A DNA stretch of 64,000 bases from contig CANKZR010000001.1 of NCBI GenBank assembly GCA_947488625.1, forward strand, positions 248,001-312,000, written 5' to 3'. The position numbers were made by a program, and so were the translations under genes. Below are positions 57,849 to 64,000 of the stretch, in pieces (within the stretch, counting starts at the first letter, position 1; every line of letters starts with the position of its first letter). The notes below the pieces were generated by a model. It saw only the letters and a list, made by a program, of their open reading frames with translations. It did not search any database and was not told the DNA's origin. This DNA comes from an uncultured Sphingomonadaceae bacterium (GTDB lineage Bacteria > Pseudomonadota > Alphaproteobacteria > Sphingomonadales > Sphingomonadaceae).

Positions 57849-59101
57849 TGTGTCAGAGTCCTTTCGAATGTCCGCAGGGCACGTGCCGCGCGGATGATAT
57901 CTCTCGGGCGTTCGGCCTCGCGCAGATCGGCAGCCAGCCGCGAGAAGGCGGGGCCATCATGGCCGCGCCGCGCCACGGCCCGGTCTATTGCTGCTTCGCG
58001 GGCATCGGTTTCGGAAACACTGCGCAGGCCCAGCCCCTTCGCCAGGCGCCGTCCTATCATGTTTTCGTAGGGCTTCTTGAGAAGGTGCCAGCGCTTCACT
58101 CTTTCCACCAGCGCCGCGCCGTTGCGTGCCAGTTGCCGCTTGCCCTGCGCTGTGGCGGGCGCTTCCGCTACGGGCGGGCCGAAGCGACGGAATGCGCGCC
58201 ATCCGATCACCAGCGCTGCCAGCAACATACACAGCGTTGCGGCGAGGAAGGGCGGACGGAATGCCAGCGTCAACAGGTTCTGCGAACCACCAAGACCGTT
58301 CAAGGTAAGGTCGAACAGGATTGGCAGGTCATCACCGAACGTGGCTTCCTCCACCAGTTGAAGGGCCATGGCGGCGCGATTCCTGTCGGCCATCCCGAAA
58401 TTGTTCAGCAGGTCCGGTTCGAACACAACGATCACCGGCCAGGCGTCGTAATCGTCATAGCCGCTTTCCTGCACCAGTTCCGCAGCCAGCACGTCGCCCT
58501 CGTCGTCCACCAGCAGAGCGCGAAACGAATTTCCCGGATCGGAAAGGAGCGCCTGTACCTGATCCTGCTCGGGAAGGTCGCCCTCCAAGCCAAGGCCCAG
58601 CCAGCCGCCAGTGCGGCCGATGGCAAGCGTCGTGCCTTCGCCGATCGTCAGCTGTTCAAACCAGTCGGGCGAGCTTGCGCTGGACAGGATGACCCAGCCG
58701 TCCTCGCTCTCTACCTGCGCTTCGGTCGGCACCTGCATCGCCAGCCATTTGGGCAGGATCAGCATGGTGGGGCCCGTCGCGTAATCGATGCGCTGCTGGA
58801 TGATCTCGTCTATCTCTTCGGGGTCGGTCCACAGCGGCGGGGTAAGGATCAGCAGGCCATAATTCTCCAGTTCCGCGCGATTGCGAATGCGCGAGACGGG
58901 GGTGCCCGTGCTTTCCACCAAGGTGGCCAGACCGGAAAACCCGTTCAGCCCGTTCGCCGCTGCATGGTTGCCGCCGTTCCTCTCCTCCTGCCCGGTCCAG
59001 CCCCGGCCCAGCGCATAGAGAAGCAACACGAAGGCCAGCACGCCTACCAGCAGCAACGCCAGCACCGTGCCGGGACGAAAAGGATTGGCGCGGCGGCTCA
59101 T
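57845..59101 (-). CDS. DUF4350 membrane protein of the MoxR locus
   Basis: A 418-residue protein with one N-terminal membrane helix (GTVLALLLVGVLAFVLLLYALG), a large domain (about 50-290: STGTPVSRIRNRAELENYGLLILTPP and AWPVIVVFEPDLLNN), a second helix (about 292-315) and a cytoplasmic helical tail. This fits DUF4350, a family with a Rossmann-like domain found beside MoxR genes. It overlaps DUF4129 upstream and moxR downstream, each by 4 bp. Confidence 0.82.
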   Translation of the reverse strand: MSRRANPFRPGTVLALLLVGVLAFVLLLYALGRGWTGQEERNGGNHAAANGLNGFSGLATLVESTGTPVSRIRNRAELENYGLLILTPPLWTDPEEIDEIIQQRIDYATGPTMLILPKWLAMQVPTEAQVESEDGWVILSSASSPDWFEQLTIGEGTTLAIGRTGGWLGLGLEGDLPEQDQVQALLSDPGNSFRALLVDDEGDVLAAELVQESGYDDYDAWPVIVVFEPDLLNNFGMADRNRAAMALQLVEEATFGDDLPILFDLTLNGLGGSQNLLTLAFRPPFLAATLCMLLAALVIGWRAFRRFGPPVAEAPATAQGKRQLARNGAALVERVKRWHLLKKPYENMIGRRLAKGLGLRSVSETDAREAAIDRAVARRGHDGPAFSRLAADLREAERPRDIIRAARALRTFERTLTQ

Positions 59102-59760
59102 GCGCCGATGGCCTTGCGGGCGAGGGCGAAATCGGCATAGGCGGCGCGGGCGGCCTGCCAGTCTGCTTCCTCCAGCTTGCGCAGCGCAAACAGGCTTCGC
59201 TCCACCGGCGCGGCGATCAGTGCGAATGCGGCGCGGGCGGCATCGGGCAGTCGTGCTTCGGCGGCGAGTTCGCGCGCGGTGCTGGACGGTTCGACAAGGT
59301 CCGGCCGGGCTTCGGCAATCTGACCGACCGAGCGTTTGAGCAGCAAGTGTGTCGCTTCATCGTAATCGCCCACGGCAGCCAGCCGGTCGGCCTCTTCCAG
59401 CAAGGCCAGCGCCTCGTGCTCCTGCGGGGACCAGTCGTGCGGATCGTCACCCTCTTGCTTCTTGCGCCGCCAGCCGGGGCCAAATGTCTCCAACAGGAAA
59501 TAGGCGGCGGCCAGCACAGCGAGTCCGATCAACAGCAATTTCAGCACTGGCCAAGCCTCGACCAGTGCACCCGCGACGGGCGTGAATATCTCGCCCAGCC
59601 ATTCGAGGAATTCGGTCAGCCAGTCGGGGCGGGGATCGGTCTCGGGCAGCTCTACCCGGGCGAACTGGATTTCGTCATCGGCACGCAGCTTTCGCCATGC
59701 CGTTGCGAAGTCATCCGCCGTGGCTGGCGATACCGCATTGCCCTGTCCCGTAGTCACCAT
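59098..59760 (-). CDS. DUF4129 protein of the MoxR locus
   Basis: A 220-residue protein with one central membrane helix (about 70-92: LKLLLIGLAVLAAAYFLLETFG) and a cytoplasmic C-terminal helical domain with EHEALALLEEADRLAAVGDYDEATHLLLKRSV-like sequence, characteristic of DUF4129 (a TPR-like helix pair). In DUF4129 proteins this domain often accompanies transglutaminase-like or MoxR systems. It is the first gene of the locus; its promoter should lie in 59761-59870. Confidence 0.82.
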   Translation of the reverse strand: MVTTGQGNAVSPATADDFATAWRKLRADDEIQFARVELPETDPRPDWLTEFLEWLGEIFTPVAGALVEAWPVLKLLLIGLAVLAAAYFLLETFGPGWRRKKQEGDDPHDWSPQEHEALALLEEADRLAAVGDYDEATHLLLKRSVGQIAEARPDLVEPSSTARELAAEARLPDAARAAFALIAAPVERSLFALRKLEEADWQAARAAYADFALARKAIGA

Positions 59761-59870
59761 CTCTTGGTTGCACGGGCAGCCAGACGACGCAACGACGCAT
59801 TGATTCCTGCGTTAATAAATCGGCAGGAACCGAGGCCGGGCGGCCGATTGTGATCGCTATGAGAGCGCGG

Positions 59871-60350
59871 TTACAGGTCCATTCCCATGCACATGCTGAA
59901 ATCGTCCAGCACGTAGTGGGCATAGGCATCGCAAGGCGCGAAGCCATGCTTGGCATATAGGCGCTGGGCTGGTTCGAAAACTTCGTGCCGTCCTGTTTCC
60001 AGGCCCAGCCATGTCAGACCTTCATCGCGGGCGGTTGCGATAAGGTGCAGCAGGATCGCTTCGCCCGCGCCTGCGCCCCGAAACGCGTCGGCGGCGCGCA
60101 TGGATTTGATCTCTCCTCGCCGGTCTCCAAGCCGCTTCAGCGCGCCTACCGCTGCCAGTTCGCCGTGCTGGCGGGCTACGAAAAAGGTGACGCCAGGCTC
60201 CTTCAGACGGGCAGCGTCCAGCGCGTGAACCTTGCAGGCGGGCGAGCAGCGATGCATTTCTTCCAGGTGCCGTTCCAGCAGGGCCAGAACATCGGGCGCT
60301 TCCAATGTATCGGGTGCGATCACGAAGGCCCGCGACTGTTCCAGTGTCAA
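59871..60350 (-). CDS. GNAT-family N-acetyltransferase
   Basis: A 159-residue GNAT enzyme. The acetyl-CoA site is MRAADAFRGAGAGEAILLHLI, followed by LGLETGRHEVFEPAQRLYAKHGF; the early HLEEMHRCSPACKVHALD is typical of a small-molecule or protein acetyltransferase branch related to PhnO/YjcF-like proteins. The TTG start overlaps the pheA stop as TTGA, so translation is coupled. Confidence 0.85.
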   Translation of the reverse strand: MTLEQSRAFVIAPDTLEAPDVLALLERHLEEMHRCSPACKVHALDAARLKEPGVTFFVARQHGELAAVGALKRLGDRRGEIKSMRAADAFRGAGAGEAILLHLIATARDEGLTWLGLETGRHEVFEPAQRLYAKHGFAPCDAYAHYVLDDFSMCMGMDL

Positions 60351-61243
60351 CCTCTCTGGCGGGCGAGGGGATAGGTGCCGAACATACGCACGCGGTTACA
60401 ATGGAAGGCCAGTTCTTCCAGCGCGCGGTCCACGGACGGATCGCCGGGCGCCCCGATGATGTCGGCGTAGAACATGGTGGCGGCAAAGCTGGCGCCCTTC
60501 TGGTAGCTTTCCAGCTTGGTCATGTTCACCCCGTTGGTGGCGAAGCCGCCCATGGCCTTGTACAGGGCTGCGGGGATATTCTTCACTTCGAATACGAAGG
60601 TGGTCATCGCCTCCTGCCCCTGCAGGCTGGCGGCGTCGAGCGATTGTTTGGCCAGCACCACGAATCGGGTCGTATTATCCTCTGCATCCTCGACCCGCTC
60701 GTCCACGATTTTCAGTCCGTAAAGATCAGCGGCGAGTTTCGGCGCTATCGCGGCGAATTGCGGATCGTCCAGTTCCGCCACATGCGCGGCAGCACCTGCC
60801 GTATCGGCATGGGCCAGCGGCACGATGCCGCGCTCGCGCAGATAATGGCGCGACTGGCTGAGTGCGTGGGGATGGCTGAAGGCGCCCTTGAACGGGCCGG
60901 TATCACTCACTGCCATCAATGCATGATGGATCGACAGGAAATGCTCGCCCACGATGGAGAGGCCGCTTTCGGGCAGCAGGAAGTGGATGTCTGCCACCCT
61001 TCCGGCCTGGGAGTTGTCGATGGGTATCATTGCGCATCCGGCGCGACCATCCTCCACCGCTTCAATCGCGGCGGCAAAGCTGAAACACGGCAGGGGCAGC
61101 GCATCGGGATCCCATTCATTCACCGCGCGGTGCGAATTTGCGCCTGGCGCCCCCTGAAACGCGATGGCGCGTGCCGGATCATCGGCTGCGGCGGCATGCA
61201 TTTTCTCGACCATGGCGAGCGCGGGGGCGGGGTACGAATCCAT
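60347..61243 (-). CDS. pheA: Prephenate dehydratase
   Basis: A 298-residue enzyme that turns prephenate into phenylpyruvate for phenylalanine synthesis. The catalytic domain starts RAIAFQGAPGANSHRAV and contains the active-site NTTRFVV; the regulatory ACT domain follows (TTFVFEVKNIPAALYKAMGGFATNGVNMTKLESY), with the ESYQKG version of the ESRP phenylalanine-binding motif. ATG 61243 is favoured over a TTG at 61282. No chorismate mutase domain. It diverges from a cytochrome c gene, a common alphaproteobacterial arrangement. Confidence 0.95.
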   Translation of the reverse strand: MDSYPAPALAMVEKMHAAAADDPARAIAFQGAPGANSHRAVNEWDPDALPLPCFSFAAAIEAVEDGRAGCAMIPIDNSQAGRVADIHFLLPESGLSIVGEHFLSIHHALMAVSDTGPFKGAFSHPHALSQSRHYLRERGIVPLAHADTAGAAAHVAELDDPQFAAIAPKLAADLYGLKIVDERVEDAEDNTTRFVVLAKQSLDAASLQGQEAMTTFVFEVKNIPAALYKAMGGFATNGVNMTKLESYQKGASFAATMFYADIIGAPGDPSVDRALEELAFHCNRVRMFGTYPLARQRG

Positions 61244-61364
61244 AGGGTGAAAGCCGGTAGCGAGGCCGCGCGTTGGCGACAAGCGTGCATACGCCCTTGC
61301 GAAGCGCGGCTGTGCGCACTAGAGCGCGTCCGCGTACTTCCAAACCGGCAGATATAATTCGATC

Positions 61365-62048
61365 ATGAGCAACACTAACACCATTTTCGGCTGGGTTCTT
61401 GCCAGCGGCATCGTCGCCCTGGGTCTAAGCTCGGTTAGCAGCAAGTTCTTCCACGCCGACAGCCCCAGCGTTGAAGAGGGTGAATTCGGCTATGTCATCG
61501 AGGCCGCCGAAGAAGGCGCCGTTGACGCCGGACCGCCGTTCGCCGCGCTACTGGCATCGGGTTCGGCTGCTGCAGGTGAAGCCGTATTCGCAAAGTGTAC
61601 CGCTTGCCATTCCATCGAACAGGGCGGACCTGCCGGTATCGGCCCCAATCTTTACGGTGTGCTCGGCTCGCCCATCGGCGGACACTCGCCGGGCTTCGCA
61701 TATTCCTCGGCCTTGGCCGACAAGGGCGGTGTCTGGGATTATGATGCGATGGATGCATGGCTTGCCAGCCCGCGCGGTTTTGCCAATGGCACCAAGATGA
61801 GCTTTGCCGGACTTTCCAGCGCCGAAGATCGTGCCAACGTCACGTTGTACATGCTGGAAAACGGCGGCGGTCCGCCGCTTCCCGAGGTGCCTGCAGAACC
61901 TGTCGATGTCGAAGGCGAGCTCGATGGCGCAGGGGAAGGTCCCGGCCAGACCGAAGGCGAACCTGTAAGCCCGGTGGAAGCTGCGGGCGCCATGGGTGAC
62001 GAGCAGCCGGTTCCGGAACAGGTTTCCGCCACCGATACGGGCGACTGA
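61365..62048 (+). CDS. Membrane-anchored class I cytochrome c
   Basis: A 227-residue protein with an N-terminal helix (IFGWVLASGIVALGLSSVSS) that is probably kept as a membrane anchor, one haem domain (about 68-170) with CTACH (Cys78, Cys81, His82) and axial Met145 in GTKMSFAGL, and an acidic Pro/Glu-rich tail of about 55 residues. It resembles the cytochrome c552/CycM type that links the bc1 complex to terminal oxidases. The tail is longer than usual. Partner oxidase genes are not nearby. Confidence 0.9.
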   Translation: MSNTNTIFGWVLASGIVALGLSSVSSKFFHADSPSVEEGEFGYVIEAAEEGAVDAGPPFAALLASGSAAAGEAVFAKCTACHSIEQGGPAGIGPNLYGVLGSPIGGHSPGFAYSSALADKGGVWDYDAMDAWLASPRGFANGTKMSFAGLSSAEDRANVTLYMLENGGGPPLPEVPAEPVDVEGELDGAGEGPGQTEGEPVSPVEAAGAMGDEQPVPEQVSATDTGD

Positions 62049-62081
62049 TTACAGCATTTCGATTGCCGACGGCGGCAAGCG

Positions 62082-62750
62082 TTATTCAGACTGCCCCTTG
62101 AATCCCTGAGCCACGACATACCACTCGCTGGAGCCCTTGCGGCTGGCGGGTGGCTTGGCGTGTTTCACGGTCTTGAAGTGCTTTTTCAGCAGGTCCAGCA
62201 AGTCCTTGTCGGTCCCCCCGGCAAATCCCTTGGCGACAAATGATCCGCCCTTGTCCAGCACCTCTACCGCAAACCAAGCGGCAGCTTCCACCAGCGCCAT
62301 GGTACGCAGGTGATCGGTCTGCTTGTGGCCCACGGTATTGGCGGCCATGTCCGACATTACTAGGTCGGGCGGGCCATCCAGCGCTGCGGTAAGCGCGGCT
62401 GGCGCTTCGTCATCCATGAAATCCATCAGCAGGATCTCGACGCCTTCGATCGGCTCTGTTTCGAGGATATCGATACCAACGATAGCCGCCTTGGGCGCGC
62501 GGCGGCGAACCACCTGCGCCCAGCCGCCGGGCGCGATACCTAGGTCTACCACGCGCTTCGCGCCCTTCACCAGCCCGAACCGGTCGTCCAGCTCGATCAG
62601 CTTGAATGCAGCGCGGCTACGATAGTCCTCCTCCTTCGCGCGTTTCACGTAAGGATCGTTCAGTTGCCGCTCCAGCCAGCGCTGCGAGCTGGCCTTGCGC
62701 TTCTTGGCGCTTTTGAGCCGCCGGTGCGAATCATCTCCTGCGCGTGCCAT
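62082..62750 (-). CDS. rlmE: 23S rRNA 2'-O-ribose methyltransferase RlmE (FtsJ)
   Basis: A 222-residue SAM-dependent methyltransferase that modifies U2552 of 23S rRNA late in 50S assembly. YRSRAAFKLIELDDRFGLVKGAKRVVDLGIAPGGWAQV gives the K and SAM-site positions; LVMSDMAANTVGHKQTDH holds the catalytic Asp; GGSFVAKGFAGG the second Lys. The basic N-terminal RRLKSAKKRKASSQRWLERQ is a normal RNA-binding extension. It overlaps the upstream Ppx/GppA gene by 1 bp. Confidence 0.95.
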   Translation of the reverse strand: MARAGDDSHRRLKSAKKRKASSQRWLERQLNDPYVKRAKEEDYRSRAAFKLIELDDRFGLVKGAKRVVDLGIAPGGWAQVVRRRAPKAAIVGIDILETEPIEGVEILLMDFMDDEAPAALTAALDGPPDLVMSDMAANTVGHKQTDHLRTMALVEAAAWFAVEVLDKGGSFVAKGFAGGTDKDLLDLLKKHFKTVKHAKPPASRKGSSEWYVVAQGFKGQSE

Positions 62751-63931
62751 CAGATCCCCTCCGCGCCCTGCTTCAGGCGGCGCAACGCGGCCTGCGCTTC
62801 AAGCCCGTCGGCATCGGCGGCCATCAGGCTGCGCAATATGCCTTCGCGAATGCCCCGATCGGCCACGCCCAGCCGCTCGGCAGGCCAGATGTCGAGGATC
62901 GTCTCGAGAATGGCGCAACCCGCCACCACCAGATCGGCACGATCCGACCCGATGCAATCCAGCTGGCTGCGCTCCACGGGAGACAGGCTCGACAGGCGTT
63001 GGGAGATCGTGCGCATCGAATCCGAGGGCACGATCAGCCCGTCCACCGCATTACGATCATATTGCGGCAGGCCCAGGTGCACGCTGGCCAGCGTCGTCAC
63101 CGTGCCGCTGGTTCCCAGCAGGCGCTGGTCGGGTGCCTTGTGCTGGTGGATACGTTCGGCGAAATCGGCGAAACTATCTCTAACGCGCTGCTTCATGTCC
63201 TCGTACCGCGCCAGCCTGCCTGCCTTGTCTTCCGGCTCCGCACCCACGGTTTCGGATAGCGACACCACGCCCCATGGAACGCTTTGCCAGTCGATAATGC
63301 GCGGCACGGGTGCGCCCGGTTCGATCAGCACCAGTTCGGTGGACCCGCCGCCGATATCGAAGATGATAGCCGGGCCAATGCCGTCTTCCAGCAGGATGTG
63401 GCATCCCAACACGGCAAGCCGCGCCTCTTCCTGCGCACTGATGATGTCGAGCGCGATGCCGGTCTCCTCGCGCACGCGCTCGATAAAGGCTTCCCCGTTC
63501 GTTGCCCGGCGGCAGGCTTCTGTCGCAACGGATCGGGCAAGGTGGACATTACGCTTGCGTAACTTGTCCGAACAGACCTTCAGTGCGCCCAGTGCACGAT
63601 CCATGGCGTGATTGGACAGGCGTCCGTTCTGCGCCAGACCTTCACCCAGTCGCACAACGCGCGAGAACGCATCGATCACGACGAAGTTCTCGTCAGATGG
63701 GCGCGCGATCAGGAGGCGGCAATTGTTAGTGCCGAGATCGATTGCGGCATAGGCCTGCTTGAAGGATTTGTGCGGGGGGCGGCGCCAGTTGCGGTTTGCT
63801 CGCTGCGCATTGCCATTGTGTTCGCCGGAACTGCTTTGCTGGCCGTGTCTGTTCTTGTGGCGCCTCGCTTGCTCCTCTGGCGCCGTGTTTCTGGCCTTTT
63901 CGCGTCGGTCCGGCGGATTGATGTCCGCCAT
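62750..63931 (-). CDS. Ppx/GppA-family phosphatase with a basic N-terminal tail
   Basis: A 393-residue enzyme of the exopolyphosphatase / pppGpp phosphatase family in the ASKHA fold. The core starts YAAIDLGTNNCRLLIARP (from residue 61); FDIGGGSTELVLIE is the second phosphate-binding loop. The catalytic domain ends near residue 380 without the long C-terminal HD-like domain of E. coli Ppx. Residues 1-58 are an extra disordered, Arg/Lys/Gln/Asn-rich tail. It is translationally coupled to rlmE (TGATG), a pairing common in alphaproteobacteria. Confidence 0.9.
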   Translation of the reverse strand: MADINPPDRREKARNTAPEEQARRHKNRHGQQSSSGEHNGNAQRANRNWRRPPHKSFKQAYAAIDLGTNNCRLLIARPSDENFVVIDAFSRVVRLGEGLAQNGRLSNHAMDRALGALKVCSDKLRKRNVHLARSVATEACRRATNGEAFIERVREETGIALDIISAQEEARLAVLGCHILLEDGIGPAIIFDIGGGSTELVLIEPGAPVPRIIDWQSVPWGVVSLSETVGAEPEDKAGRLARYEDMKQRVRDSFADFAERIHQHKAPDQRLLGTSGTVTTLASVHLGLPQYDRNAVDGLIVPSDSMRTISQRLSSLSPVERSQLDCIGSDRADLVVAGCAILETILDIWPAERLGVADRGIREGILRSLMAADADGLEAQAALRRLKQGAEGI

Positions 63932-64000
63932 ACTCGTATACTTTCGCTATTCTATCACCCGCCATTTTCAGCGGAACCTGCCCTCAGGCTAGACCAAGCG
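63932..64000. other. Right-edge intergenic sequence
   Basis: The 69 bp upstream of the Ppx/GppA gene probably carry its promoter. A minus-strand stop codon at 63989-63991 could end a gene entering from the right, but too little is visible to support one. Confidence 0.3.

Noticed and set aside
56379-59140. Two open frames of more than 500 codons opposite the DUF58/MoxR/DUF4350 genes
   Set aside because: They run across the boundaries of three clear genes and have no domain signal.

Overview
The window is ordinary chromosomal DNA from a GC-rich alphaproteobacterium, most likely a sphingomonad of the Erythrobacteraceae type. This rests on gene content and order (dnaA-rpsT-mutM facing ubiE-ubiB-coaBC-dut; secB facing a Tim44-like gene, mltA and smr; pheA facing a cytochrome c gene) and on protein style; it is inference, since no rRNA gene or database search was available. 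I see no tRNA, rRNA, CRISPR array, insertion sequence, prophage or integration site. Coding density is high and many neighbouring genes share 1-4 bp stop/start overlaps, which points to translational coupling.

Layout. 1-5.4 kb: PAP2 phosphatase end, nth, a potassium channel, dapB, a class III sirtuin behind a palindromic repeat, two small unknowns, and a MoeB/ThiF enzyme. 5.4-14.4 kb: dnaA, rpsT and mutM on the minus strand, diverging from ubiE, ubiB, a membrane protein, coaBC (with a large acidic linker) and dut. 14.4-24.5 kb: a membrane-bound winged-helix regulator, a DUF4136 lipoprotein, the secB-murJ-trpS operon, the Tim44-like/mltA/smr operon, and a DUF2306/LytTR pair. 24.6-30.7 kb: a peroxide-defence block (katG, ahpF, ahpC) and a cation/proton antiporter. 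30.7-36.3 kb: aroC, then ruvA and ruvB separated by two small exported-protein genes, then a very Ser/Thr/Gly-rich protein with a PEP-CTERM-like tail.

36.6-50.4 kb: acnA, a 58-residue membrane protein, an EamA transporter, two L,D-transpeptidase-type genes tail to tail, and a compact run of genes on the minus strand (ispG, thioredoxin-like lipoprotein, ppa, histone-deacetylase-like hydrolase, retropepsin-like protease, glycosyltransferase-like protein). A ZntB/CorA transporter and a Kef-type antiporter follow on the plus strand. 50.4-53.5 kb: a GAF-EAL phosphodiesterase, a GNAT enzyme and a TM-helix-repeat channel-like protein. 53.5-59.8 kb: a six-gene coupled MoxR ATPase / DUF58 / SpoIIM / RDD / DUF4350 / DUF4129 locus, the best candidate in the window for a poorly described multi-protein system. 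59.8-64 kb: GNAT, pheA, cytochrome c, rlmE and a Ppx/GppA phosphatase with a basic N-terminal tail.

The strongest second-look items are the MoxR-type locus, the PEP-CTERM-like repeat protein, the acidic insertion in CoaBC, the ispG-ppa-HDAC-protease-transpeptidase gene run, the genes lodged between ruvA and ruvB, a 14-base match to a cDNA-cloning adapter in an intergenic gap, and paired OxyR-like sites upstream of katG and ahpC.
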